In this document: piece by piece, positions 26,141 to 33,913 of the stretch | Numbering within the stretch: the first letter of the stretch is position 1 | How the letters are laid out: every line of letters starts with the position of its first letter | Translations under genes and position numbers: made by a program | The notes under the pieces: generated by a model | The model's input: the letters and a program-made list of their open reading frames with translations, nothing else | Database searches by the model: none | Told to the model about the DNA's origin: nothing | Assembly: GCA_035529895.1 (NCBI GenBank) | Contig: DATKVV010000005.1 | Span: 88,943 to 152,942 of the forward strand | Source of the DNA: JAUWKC01 sp035529895 | Lineage (GTDB): Bacteria > Planctomycetota > Phycisphaerae > Sedimentisphaerales > Anaerobacaceae | Length of the DNA: 64,000 bases | Direction of reading: 5' to 3'

Positions 26141-28276
26141 ATGACAATATCCGGTAAATCAAGCTCATCAGAGTCACTCGATAACCCGGTGGTGGCGTAC
26201 AGCAACATTATTCTGGCGGGGGGGCTGGTGACAATTCTCGCCACTCTTTTGATTCGCCTGCCAACCCCGTTACTGGATATGCTCTTGGCGTGCAGTATAT
26301 CACTGGCAATAGCGGTTCTAATAATCACGCTATCGTCAAAGGAGGCACTTGAATTATCTACGTTCCCGTCGCTGCTCCTTTTCGCAACACTGTTTCGCCT
26401 CTCTCTCAATGTGGCGTCCACCAAACTGATACTTCTACACGGCAATGCCGGGAAAATCATCCAGACCTTCGGCGGCTTCGTCGCAGGCGGCAGTCTGGTT
26501 GTCGGCATGGTAATCTTCTTAATCCTGGTGGTTATCCAATTCGTCGTAATCACAAAAGGCGCCGAGCGAATCAGCGAAGTTGCCGCCCGTTTTACCCTTG
26601 ACGCTATGCCCGGCAAGCAAATGGCTGTTGACGCCGACCTTAACGCAGGAACCATAACCGAGGTCCAGGCCAACGAACGCAGGGCAAAAATTGTCAAGGA
26701 AAGCGAATTCTATGGTGCAATGGACGGCGCCAGTAAATTTATCCGCGGCGATGCCAAGGCAGGACTGATAATCACCGCAGTTAACCTCATCGGGGGCATA
26801 GCTATGGGCTATTCCCGCGGCATGACGGTCGCCGCAGCCATAAAGACGTATTGCATCCTGTCCATCGGCGACGGACTTGTCAGCCAGATACCATCGGTAA
26901 TAATCTCCGTTAGTTCCGGCTTTCTTGTAACCAAAATATCTTCGCAGCACAGCGTCGGCCAGGACCTCAGCAGGCAGTTTCTTAAGGCCAGCCAGCCGCT
27001 AATGATAGCGTCTCTCGTAACAGCCGCCATGGCGATGGTGCCGGGCTTACCCAAGATACCTTTTTTGCTGCTGGCTGCCGGTACCGCTCTGGTCGGACGA
27101 ACGGCGGCTAAATCTGAAAAAGATAGTGAGAAAAAACGCGAAACTTCATTGCCGCAGGCAAAGACGGACAAAGAGCCGGTCGAGAACCTGCTGGATATGG
27201 ACAGGGTTTCGGTGCAGGTCGGTGTGCGATTGATTAGTATGGTTGACCCTCGCAAAAACAGTACCGTCTTCGAACGCATCGGGGCGTTAAGGAGAAGATT
27301 CGCTCAGCAGCTCGGGATCATCATCCCTCTGGTTCGGCTGCGGGACAATATCAACCTTGAGCCTACTGCATACGAAATTCGCCTGTTCGACCACACAGTC
27401 GCAAGGGGGAGATTAGAACCCGATATGTTCCTTGCCATGGACTCCGGCACCGTCCAGAACAAGATAAAGGGGATAAAAACCACCGAACCTGTTTACGGGC
27501 TGCCGGCCTTGTGGATTATACCGGTCGACAAGGAAAGGGCCGAATTAAGCGGATATACGGTTATCGACCCTGAATCGGTCTTTATCACACATTTATCGGA
27601 AACGCTGCGAAAACACGCCGATGAATTGCTGACCCGGGAAGACGTGCAGCTCCTGGTTGACCGACTTCGCAAGATTCAGCCATCATTGGTGGGAGACGTT
27701 GTTGGTGAACTCGTTTCTATCGGACTGCTTCAACGCGTGCTCAAGAACCTTCTAAGAAGCCAGATACCGATTCGTGAATTAACAACCATACTCGAATCGC
27801 TGGGAGAACATGCTTCAAAAACCAAGAACGCTGCCACACTGACCGAGATAGTACGAAAATCCCTGAGCAGAACCATTACCCAGCAGTACAGAGACGAAAG
27901 CGGCAAAATCTGGGCCATCACGCTGGACCCGGCGCTTGAGCATCAGATGACCTCAACTTTGCGACAGGAAGCAGAGCAGGCAACGCTGGCTTTGCCGACT
28001 GAGATGGCTATGGATATAACCAGGAAAATCGCACAGGCCTGGAAAGCAGCTATGGACAACGGCAAGGACAAGGTGGTTCTGCTTTGCGATTCGAGAATAC
28101 GTTCATCGCTGGCGGCAATGCTATCGCGGACGGTACCTCTGTTGCCGGTCATAGCTTATGATGAAGTCGTGCTCGGAACCGAAGTAGAACCAATTGAGGC
28201 AATATCGCTCCAGCAGACGGAGCCCGGAGAACAACGGGAACAGCTTGCGTCCGTTCTCGCAGGACGTGTTCAATAA
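26141..28276 (+). CDS. flhA: Flagellar export gate protein FlhA
   Basis: A 711-residue inner-membrane export gate subunit. Eight membrane helices lie in about residues 25-325. The cytoplasmic FHIPEP loop is recognisable (RFTLDAMPGKQMAVDADLNA, about 150-170), with GAMDGASKFIRGDAKAGL after it. The C-terminal cytoplasmic domain (about 350-700) receives chaperone-substrate complexes. RBS AAGGA precedes the ATG. FlhA follows fliN directly: fliP, fliQ, fliR and flhB, often between these genes, are absent here. Confidence 0.97.
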   Translation: MTISGKSSSSESLDNPVVAYSNIILAGGLVTILATLLIRLPTPLLDMLLACSISLAIAVLIITLSSKEALELSTFPSLLLFATLFRLSLNVASTKLILLHGNAGKIIQTFGGFVAGGSLVVGMVIFLILVVIQFVVITKGAERISEVAARFTLDAMPGKQMAVDADLNAGTITEVQANERRAKIVKESEFYGAMDGASKFIRGDAKAGLIITAVNLIGGIAMGYSRGMTVAAAIKTYCILSIGDGLVSQIPSVIISVSSGFLVTKISSQHSVGQDLSRQFLKASQPLMIASLVTAAMAMVPGLPKIPFLLLAAGTALVGRTAAKSEKDSEKKRETSLPQAKTDKEPVENLLDMDRVSVQVGVRLISMVDPRKNSTVFERIGALRRRFAQQLGIIIPLVRLRDNINLEPTAYEIRLFDHTVARGRLEPDMFLAMDSGTVQNKIKGIKTTEPVYGLPALWIIPVDKERAELSGYTVIDPESVFITHLSETLRKHADELLTREDVQLLVDRLRKIQPSLVGDVVGELVSIGLLQRVLKNLLRSQIPIRELTTILESLGEHASKTKNAATLTEIVRKSLSRTITQQYRDESGKIWAITLDPALEHQMTSTLRQEAEQATLALPTEMAMDITRKIAQAWKAAMDNGKDKVVLLCDSRIRSSLAAMLSRTVPLLPVIAYDEVVLGTEVEPIEAISLQQTEPGEQREQLASVLAGRVQ

Positions 28277-28305
28277 GGTGAAAAGGTAAGCAAGCAAGGG
28301 GAAAA

Positions 28306-28401
28306 ATGGAGACGAACAATAAAGATCGCAAACGCGGCACTGTGGGCGGAATTTCGATTTTGCCGGACCGTTCGAGTTTCACAGTCGCAAGGAGCAGCTA
28401 A
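28306..28401 (+). CDS. Possible 31-residue peptide between flhA and a small membrane gene
   Basis: A short open frame beginning METNNKDRKRG and ending FTVARSS. AAGGGG lies five bases before the ATG, and the stop is two bases ahead of the next gene's ATG, whose own ribosome site (AAGGAG) lies within the last codons. Tight packing and the good ribosome site suggest it is translated, at least as a leader that couples flhA to the next gene. The composition is basic and Ser-rich with no membrane segment. No family recognised. Confidence 0.35.
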   Translation: METNNKDRKRGTVGGISILPDRSSFTVARSS

Positions 28402-28403
28402 TT

Positions 28404-28649
28404 ATGCCACTACAGGTTCGGCCAATCGCCATAAGCATGAGCGTCTTGTTCTTTTTCGGCATAAGCTTCATCGGCTGGATTAGCGGGCTCTCGCCTTTTG
28501 TCTGCTGTAAGAGGGCGCTGGCAGGGGCAGTTCTCGCGTATATCACAGGAACATTGGCTGTCAAAGCGATAAATGCCGTTCTTATGAGTGCACTGATTAC
28601 CAAACGTATAAATGAAGACAAGGAAGAGGACAGTGGTATTAGGGACTAA
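28404..28649 (+). CDS. Small integral membrane protein in the flagellar operon
   Basis: An 81-residue protein with two hydrophobic segments (about 8-28 and 38-62: MSVLFFFGISFIGWISGL and AGAVLAYITGTLAVKAINAV) and a short acidic, charged tail. An AAGGAG ribosome site nine bases upstream supports the ATG. It sits between flhA and fliA and overlaps the probable fliA start by 17 bases, which suggests coupled translation. It is too small for FliQ-type assignment and lacks that family's pattern. Function unknown; an export or motor accessory is likely from context. Confidence 0.7.
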   Translation: MPLQVRPIAISMSVLFFFGISFIGWISGLSPFVCCKRALAGAVLAYITGTLAVKAINAVLMSALITKRINEDKEEDSGIRD

Positions 28650-29439
28650 AAATATCTCTGAACAACAGCTCGTCGAAGACAGCGAAAAACACCTGAAAAC
28701 CGTTGCCCTGCGCACTTATACTAGCCATCAGAAAGAGGGACTTGATAAGGAACGGATAGCCGAATTTCTGCCAATGGTCCGCAAAATAGTACAGCGGGTG
28801 ACGACATATCTGAAGCCGCCCCTGTCGGTTGAAGATTTGGTCTCGGCAGGGACTATCGGGCTTATTAAAGCCGCCCGTGATTTTGACCCGTCTCACCAGG
28901 CGGAATTTGAGACTTATGCCTACATAAGGATCAAAGGAGCTATTCTTGATGAGTTGAGAAGCTTCTCCTTGCTGCCGCCGGGCCTAAACAAGCAAATCCA
29001 GAACGCCCTGCAGGTCAGCCGCGAAATCACCGAACAGAGAGGCTCCCCGCCCAGTGATGCCGAATTGGCCGAGAAACTTGGAATAACCGTGGATAAGCTT
29101 TATCGGACACTCGAAAATGCTCGTGCGCAGCATTTTCTTTCAATCGATGGCTTCGGGCAAGAACATCCCGCATTGAGCGAGCTCTTGTCGGCGCCCGCAG
29201 CGACCACGCCCGACAAACAGCTTGAAAAGGCGGAACTTACAGATAAACTGGCCGAGGCCATACAGCAGTTGGACAAGAGGCGGCGGCAGATTATTTTGCT
29301 GTATTACCAGCAACATCTGACGATGAAACAGATTGCCGAGGTTTTCAAAATTACCGAGTCGCGCGTCAGTCAGTTGCACGCGAGCGCTGTTTTTAACTTG
29401 TCCGTAAAATTGAGGCAGTGGAAAGATGGCAGATACTGA
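28633..29439 (+). CDS. fliA: RNA polymerase sigma-28 factor FliA
   Basis: A roughly 268-residue sigma-70-family factor for late flagellar genes. Region 2 spans PMVRKIVQRVTTYLKPPLS, VEDLVSAGTIGLIKAARDFD and FETYAYIRIKGAILDELRS. Region 3 follows (SREITEQRGSPPSDAELAEK), and region 4 helix-turn-helix is LTMKQIAEVFKITESRVSQL. DELRS in region 2 is characteristic of FliA/WhiG. The GTG at 28633, with AAGGAAGAGG just upstream, is preferred to an ATG at 28612 that lacks a ribosome site. FliA is held by FlgM until the hook is complete; the FlgM-like gene lies 1.9 kb downstream. Confidence 0.94.
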   Translation: MVLGTKNISEQQLVEDSEKHLKTVALRTYTSHQKEGLDKERIAEFLPMVRKIVQRVTTYLKPPLSVEDLVSAGTIGLIKAARDFDPSHQAEFETYAYIRIKGAILDELRSFSLLPPGLNKQIQNALQVSREITEQRGSPPSDAELAEKLGITVDKLYRTLENARAQHFLSIDGFGQEHPALSELLSAPAATTPDKQLEKAELTDKLAEAIQQLDKRRRQIILLYYQQHLTMKQIAEVFKITESRVSQLHASAVFNLSVKLRQWKDGRY

Positions 29440-29653
29440 CTACAATGTAATAAAACCCGTTGAAAGTCTGCAGAACGTTGCCGGTTTAACTCCCGCCGGA
29501 CGTCGTGAAGAAAGAAGACGCCGACGTGACCTGCAGAAGAAAAAAAAGCAAGAATTCGAACAGGATGCAAGTGAGTCCGGCACCCAGCCGGGGTTGAGCA
29601 ACGAACTCGCTGAAGAAGAAAGCGACCGACATTCTATTGATTATTGTGCCTGA
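29426..29653 (+). CDS. Small basic protein coupled to fliA
   Basis: A 75-residue soluble protein. The middle is strongly basic (GRREERRRRRDLQKKKKQEF, about 25-44) and the tail acidic. It starts 14 bases inside the end of fliA with GGAAAG ahead of the ATG, so coupled translation is likely. The Arg/Lys block could bind nucleic acid or an acidic partner. No family recognised. It might be a planctomycete-specific flagellar accessory or a modulator of FliA. Confidence 0.6.
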   Translation: MADTDYNVIKPVESLQNVAGLTPAGRREERRRRRDLQKKKKQEFEQDASESGTQPGLSNELAEEESDRHSIDYCA

Positions 29654-29699
29654 CTCGTAACTGTTACTTTGGGAAATAGGCGAAAGGTTGAAGTGCCAG

Positions 29700-29951
29700 A
29701 TGGGAAACGCAGTGGGACGCATTCTAAAAGGCAAAGATGTCAGACTCGAAGGCCGAATCCATCTTGATGTGGTGCAGATCGGGCCGACTTCGACGAAGGA
29801 GAAGGGCGCGGCCGTAGAGCCGGCGGCGCACATTGTGGAAAACCAACCCGAATTCTCTGTTGTAGAAATAACCTGTTCGTGCGGCACAAAAATGTACTTA
29901 CGATGTGAATATGCAGGCGCGGAAGCACCTTCAGAGAAGCCGACCCCATAG
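29700..29951 (+). CDS. Small cysteine-containing protein of the flagellar operon
   Basis: An 83-residue protein (87 if the TTG at 29688 is used). N-terminal half: MGNAVGRILKGKDVRLEGRI, beta-rich. The C-terminal third has a CSC pair and a further Cys (ITCSCGTKMYLRCEYA), like half of a zinc ribbon. It lacks signal and membrane segments. It is between the small basic gene and a lipoprotein gene, 35-50 bp from each. No family recognised. Confidence 0.6.
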   Translation: MGNAVGRILKGKDVRLEGRIHLDVVQIGPTSTKEKGAAVEPAAHIVENQPEFSVVEITCSCGTKMYLRCEYAGAEAPSEKPTP

Positions 29952-29986
29952 CCGGGTGTAGAATCAAAAAAAAGATTGGAGAAAAT

Positions 29987-30553
29987 ATGATGCAGGTGAA
30001 AAGAAAAATTTTGATTTTTTCCATTTCATTAGTGTTTGTGTTTCTGTTGTCGAGCTGCTCAATCCTCGGCAAACAGGTAGAGGTCCGCTCGGTACCAGAC
30101 ACCAGGCAGGCCCCCCAAAACAGCTCTAGCGCGAAGAGATTCAAAGAATCTGCCTCAGAAGGTCCGACGGCGGTAGAATCAGCGATAGAATTGTCCAAAA
30201 AATATGCGCAACTTTCTGAAGAAGCTACCGGGCTGAGGCTGAAGAATCAGGACCTTGTCGCCGAGAACCGCCGGCTTAAGGATGAGGCAGGTGTGCTTGA
30301 GACCCGATTACAGCAGACGCAAAAAGAATTGACCGAGGCAAATGAGCTTCTCAGGGAAATGCTTATCGAACTGAACAATTGGAAAACCGATGTAATTGGT
30401 TTCCGTGAGGAAATGCGGAGCGCGGAAAAAGCCCAGCTGGAAGCCCTCCTTAAAATACTCAAAGTCCTCGGCGGAGAGGTCAAGACAGAACCGGCCCAAG
30501 AAGGGGATGCAGCTCCAACTGCGGCATCTGCAAATGAACCGGCAAGACGTTGA
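29987..30553 (+). CDS. Lipoprotein with long coiled coil
   Basis: A 188-residue lipoprotein. The signal peptide ends with lipobox LSSC (Cys24). After a short Ser/Gln linker comes an uninterrupted coiled coil at about residues 65-165 (LSKKYAQLSEEATGLRLKNQ pattern with Leu/Ala heptads), then a Pro/Ala/Glu tail. It would be tethered to a membrane and span part of the periplasm. Placement in the flagellar unit points to an envelope component of the motor, or a spacer for ring assembly. Named family not recognised. Confidence 0.75.
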   Translation: MMQVKRKILIFSISLVFVFLLSSCSILGKQVEVRSVPDTRQAPQNSSSAKRFKESASEGPTAVESAIELSKKYAQLSEEATGLRLKNQDLVAENRRLKDEAGVLETRLQQTQKELTEANELLREMLIELNNWKTDVIGFREEMRSAEKAQLEALLKILKVLGGEVKTEPAQEGDAAPTAASANEPARR

Positions 30554-30569
30554 ACTACGGGTGAACAAA

Positions 30570-31235
30570 ATGGATAGTCTAAAAACGGGATTACTGTTAC
30601 CGCTGTTAGTTGTCTTTTCAGGCTGCCAGTTTTATAGAGCCCCGGCTCCCCCGGCGGACTGCTATTATCTCAACCCGGATAAGGATTTGTCCCTCATAGG
30701 CAGGGTTGCTATTGTCGAGTTGAACAACGATTCGAGTTATCCGCAAATTTCCGCCGACATAACCGAAGCGATTTTCGAAGCATTCCAGAAGAAGCAGATG
30801 TTTTCTCTAACTGTTGTTCCTCAAAACGACGCCGCGTGGCGCAGCCTGCAATTGAAATCGGATTCGAGATACAGTCTCGAGCAATTAGCCGCAATCCATA
30901 AGACATTGAACTGCGATGCAACATTGATTGGAACCATTACCGAATACCGGCCTTATCCTCATATGGCTATGGGCCTTCGCGCGAAGCTGGTGGACCTAAA
31001 GGATGGGCAGCTATTGTGGGCGATTGAGCAGGTCTGGGACACCGCCGATAAGACAACCGAGTATCGAATAAGAAACTATTTCAGAAGGCAAATACGTTCG
31101 GGTTTCGAACCTTTGCGTGAACAGTTAGTCGTGGTGAGCCCGCTCAAGTTTCTACAGTTCATAGCCTATGAGATGGGCGAAACATTACATCTGCGCGGCC
31201 CGCAAGAAGAAACAATTGCGTTCGGAGTCCCATAA
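30570..31235 (+). CDS. Lipoprotein of CsgG/LpoB-like type in the flagellar operon
   Basis: A 221-residue lipoprotein. The start at 30570 gives a clean signal peptide with lipobox VFSGC (Cys19); a GTG nine bases earlier is possible. The mature region reads as an alternating alpha/beta domain beginning GRVAIVELNNDSSYPQISAD. Later there are a helix, a strand DATLIGTITEYRPYPH, and GQLLWAIEQVWDTADK. This pattern (a strand, a member-specific helix, a 'hidden-activity' test strand, then L-W-S/A) is typical of CsgG, LpoB and GNA1162-like outer-membrane lipoproteins. Some of these (FlgT) serve flagella. The assignment is by pattern only. Confidence 0.7.
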   Translation: MDSLKTGLLLPLLVVFSGCQFYRAPAPPADCYYLNPDKDLSLIGRVAIVELNNDSSYPQISADITEAIFEAFQKKQMFSLTVVPQNDAAWRSLQLKSDSRYSLEQLAAIHKTLNCDATLIGTITEYRPYPHMAMGLRAKLVDLKDGQLLWAIEQVWDTADKTTEYRIRNYFRRQIRSGFEPLREQLVVVSPLKFLQFIAYEMGETLHLRGPQEETIAFGVP

Positions 31236-31308
31236 CGACAAACTAACGATCGATTTCGTCAAGAGCCGGCACGGACTTTAGAAAAAGAGTGAATGTGGAA
31301 AAAACTTT

Positions 31309-31335
31309 TAAAGTTTTCTCAAAAATGTGCGAAAA
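31309..31335 (+). promoter_or_regulatory. Sigma-28 (FliA)-type promoter of the flgM-like gene
   Basis: TAAAGTTT at 31309-31316 is an exact -35 match. After 11 bases comes TGCGAAAA at 31328-31335, against the consensus GCCGATAA (core CGAtAA matched at five of six). Transcription would start near 31343, about 30 nt before the ATG. The spacing and -35 match make this a good FliA promoter, which would place the anti-sigma gene under FliA itself. Confidence 0.7.
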
Positions 31336-31373
31336 CAATTGTGAGGTATCAGTCCTGAAAGGGCACTAATGCA

Positions 31374-31637
31374 ATGAAAATAGATACCAATGTAATTCAA
31401 GATTTTTTCGGGAAACCGTCATCCGGGCACCTTAACTCCACCAAAGCTCTTTCAAACAATGACGCAGACGCATCTCTGCGAGTCAACTATGCTTTTTTAA
31501 TTGATAAGGCGATGCAAACCCCCGACACGGAGGCCAACGCCGTCCAACAGGCACAAGAACTCTTGCAGTCCGGCCAGCTTGAAAGTCCGGAAAATATTCA
31601 AAAAACCGCGGAAAACATTACAAAGTTCGGTATATAA
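31374..31637 (+). CDS. flgM: FlgM-like anti-sigma-28 factor
   Basis: An 87-residue soluble protein. The N-terminal half is polar and probably disordered. The C-terminal half has the FlgM helix pattern: ANAVQQAQELLQSGQLESPE, then NIQKTAENITKFGI. FlgM binds FliA region 4 and is exported through the finished hook, releasing FliA. Size, helical C-terminus, position after the fli operon and a sigma-28-type promoter all agree. Sequence identity to classical FlgM is low, so this is family-level and context-based. Confidence 0.75.
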   Translation: MKIDTNVIQDFFGKPSSGHLNSTKALSNNDADASLRVNYAFLIDKAMQTPDTEANAVQQAQELLQSGQLESPENIQKTAENITKFGI

Positions 31638-32379
31638 GAGCCCTAAAAGAAGAAGTGTTTAATTGACAGGCCGACCATGGAGGGTCGAAACAGTACGCCT
31701 TAACGGATTATGCAACCCGGCGAGGATGTTGGCTTATTGGTCACCCCCTGTAATCCATCACCTCGCCATTTTTATTTATGCCCACGGCTACATAAGTCGT
31801 ACCACGCACACCAAGAGCAGTACCGAAAAACCACAAAACAGGACAAATCCGAAGAACCTTCGAAATACTGTGCATTGCACCGGTCAAGCGTAACAGTCAA
31901 GAATTTGCTCCGCCAGCCCATCATCGGTTGATAATCTTGCCGTACCGAGCGGGCCTATACAGGCAGCGGAATTGCTTTCCCACGCCCACCGACCACGCCC
32001 AAAGCCCTCATCGGCGGTCTTGCGGCACCTACCGTTTGGTGCACGTTCATTCCGCAATGCGCCAGTGCTCTTACTGAGAGGAACAGATCTAACAACCCGA
32101 CATTGAATCTTCTTTGTCATTTCATCACACCCCAACGAAAACTATGTTAGCAAATTCAAGCAGTTTAATCAAGAAAAAAAACCTGTTGTCTGAAGTGTAG
32201 AGCCGATGCTCTTCGTGCCCAAGGCGATAGCGTTTGTGCCAGAGCGATATTATCGGACAAGAAGTGGAAATTTCCTGATAGATATAAATGGGGAATGCGG
32301 GTAGAATGTCATTTGTCGGCTCAAAATTCGGAAGGATTGAAAGTCTCAATATTCGGCTCTTGGGGTAAGGAATCTAAAT
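31638..32379. other. Gene-poor region after flgM
   Basis: 742 bp in which no frame looks like a real gene. Several frames of 60-85 codons are open on both strands but have no domain, no ribosome site and skewed composition. One minus-strand frame at 31741-31875 (44 residues) has an odd ordered end (GTTYVAVGINKNGEVMDYRG) and may be a relic. The end of the region (32100-32379) is AT-rich and provides the ribosome site of the zinc-ribbon gene. Confidence 0.5.
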
Positions 32380-32580
32380 ATGCAGATTATCGCCCAATGC
32401 CCAAGATGTGGCAGTTCCTGGCTGCTCGATAGCAGCGCTGCCGACCGCAGAGCAAGATGCCGCAAGTGCCAAAGACTATTCAAGATTCCAAAATTGGAGG
32501 ATGTGCCAAAAGCGGTAAAGATAATACAACAGGCAAGGGGGACGATTTATGTGGATGAAACCGGCAAGACCTATGGCTAA
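32380..32580 (+). CDS. Small zinc-ribbon protein (MJ0042-finger-like)
   Basis: A 66-residue protein. CPRCGSSW at residues 7-14 and CRKC at 32-35 form a CX2C...CX2C metal site, spaced like the MJ0042/zinc_ribbon family finger at the start of many regulators. The rest is a short helix and a beta hairpin (RGTIYVDETGKTYG). An AAGGA ribosome site lies eight bases upstream. It is isolated, with no clear operon partners. Possible roles are nucleic-acid or protein binding. Confidence 0.75.
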   Translation: MQIIAQCPRCGSSWLLDSSAADRRARCRKCQRLFKIPKLEDVPKAVKIIQQARGTIYVDETGKTYG

Positions 32581-32699
32581 ACTCGCCGGCTCCCAGTGAT
32601 GGCGTAACGAAGGCGGTTTTGTATCGCATTCACTTTCAGAGGGCCAAGCCGACAAAGACTGCTTTAGGGGCTATGCAACAGTCGCTGCGTACTCATGCG

Positions 32700-33104
32700 T
32701 TAACCGACGTTGACAGTTCCTCTGCTTAGTTGAAGAACATATTTAAGGACATCGGGTCTGCTGATAATACCAACCAGCTTGCCCCCTTTGGATATGACGG
32801 GGACCCTTCTGAAGTAGTTAATCACCATGAAATCACAAATGGTCTGCAGACTTTCGTTATCGTGATAATAAACGGCGGGCCGTGTCATAAAATCCCCAAC
32901 CGTCTTGTTCTTTTCTTGGTCCTGGGTATAGAATAATCGCAGTACATCTTTTTCCGTAAGTATCCCCAGTAAAGTCATATCTTCCTCGACAACAGGCACG
33001 CCTGTAATTTCGTTGTCTATCAGAAGTTCCACTGCGTCCAGTATGGGCGTATCCTTTTTGACGCTAATTACATCTGTTGTCATTATGTCTCTTGCCTTTA
33101 ACAT
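32700..33104 (-). CDS. CBS-domain pair protein
   Basis: A 134-residue protein made of two CBS domains: ARDIMTTDVISVKKDTPILD with GVPVVEEDMTLLGILTEKDV, then VGDFMTRPAVYYHDNESLQT with RRVPVISKGGKLVGIISRPD. Stand-alone CBS pairs bind adenine nucleotides (AMP, ATP, SAM) and act as energy or ligand sensors. The ATG at 33104 is chosen for its AAGGAG ribosome site; an upstream frame start at 33143 lacks one and adds unrelated residues. It is 46 bp downstream of the membrane coiled-coil gene on the same strand. Confidence 0.9.
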   Translation of the reverse strand: MLKARDIMTTDVISVKKDTPILDAVELLIDNEITGVPVVEEDMTLLGILTEKDVLRLFYTQDQEKNKTVGDFMTRPAVYYHDNESLQTICDFMVINYFRRVPVISKGGKLVGIISRPDVLKYVLQLSRGTVNVG

Positions 33105-33150
33105 CGAAGTCTCCTTTTTTGAGAAAACCCGTGTTACGCGCACAGCGCAT

Positions 33151-33564
33151 TTACATAGCCGGCGGAAAAGATTTTTTCTTCGGGGGTTGTGTGGCCGCTT
33201 TTGGCTCGAGGTTCGGCTCGACAGCAGGTGCAGGCTCCTTTAGACCGAGGGCCTTTTCAATCCTCGCCATTCTGTCAGAAAGCTTTGTCAATTTACCGTC
33301 TATGGACTCTAATTTCCTGGCAACATTCTCAATATCGGCGCCGATTCTGGTCAGATTGCGCTCGGTCAGGTCCATGTACCGTTCCATCAAACGCTCATAG
33401 GCATCTATAGCGCGGGCGGCATCCGTTCTGTATTCGGGCACGCTAATCTGTGGTTCGACCTCGTAAGTTCTCTCGCCGCCCTGAATTGACGTACAAAGCC
33501 AGACCAGGACTATGCAGCACACAAAAACAGCCGCAACGACCAATAAACCGTTGTTCATTCTCAT
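33151..33564 (-). CDS. Membrane-anchored coiled-coil protein
   Basis: A 137-residue protein with one N-terminal membrane helix (about 6-26, LLVVAAVFVCCIVLVWLCTS), then a helix with regular heptads at about 50-108 (ARAIDAYERLMERYMDLTER) and a Pro/Ala/Lys tail. The AGGAG ribosome site supports the ATG. It probably forms an oligomer in the inner membrane with the coiled coil in the periplasm or cytoplasm. It precedes the CBS pair gene and diverges from the CheC-like/CBS gene. No named family. Confidence 0.7.
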   Translation of the reverse strand: MRMNNGLLVVAAVFVCCIVLVWLCTSIQGGERTYEVEPQISVPEYRTDAARAIDAYERLMERYMDLTERNLTRIGADIENVARKLESIDGKLTKLSDRMARIEKALGLKEPAPAVEPNLEPKAATQPPKKKSFPPAM

Positions 33565-33913
33565 CGAGTTAGCTCCTTATGCCTTTCTAAGGTTTGAGAG
33601 CCGCAACCTATTTATCGGCAAAAAATCAGGGTAAATAAGAAGTTTTGCAAAATGGAGTCGCGGTTTTCCTATGAAAAACCCGGTAAATGAGCAAATGTGC
33701 TCAATTGCTGCGATGGAACCAGACTGTGAGAGAATATGCGCAGGCCGAAGAAATCCGTGCCAAGAGGAAAAAAACCTCAAGGGCCGGCAAAGTATGTCGA
33801 AAATAAAGGGGGTGATTGCTGCGGGAGACGAAGACTCCGCGCGGTAATCGTTTTTATCCAGAGAGTTTCGGCTGGTTTCGAGATAGACTGTCAAAAGTAG
33901 TTAGGCTTGGTGC
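33565..33913. other. Divergent intergenic region
   Basis: 349 bp between diverging genes. A minus-strand frame (33577-33894) is open but has no ribosome site or recognisable domain, and its composition is unlike neighbours, so it is not called. No consensus promoter was seen, though two genes diverge from here. Confidence 0.5.

Noticed and set aside
31268..31284. Sequence CGGCACGGACTTTAGA resembling a fourth sigma-54 promoter before flgM
   Set aside because: The -12 GC is AG here, so the essential element is missing; the sigma-28-type site just downstream explains the gene better.
33577..33894. 105-codon minus-strand frame between the membrane coiled-coil and CheC-like/CBS genes
   Set aside because: No ribosome site, no domain, and composition unlike neighbours; treated as intergenic.
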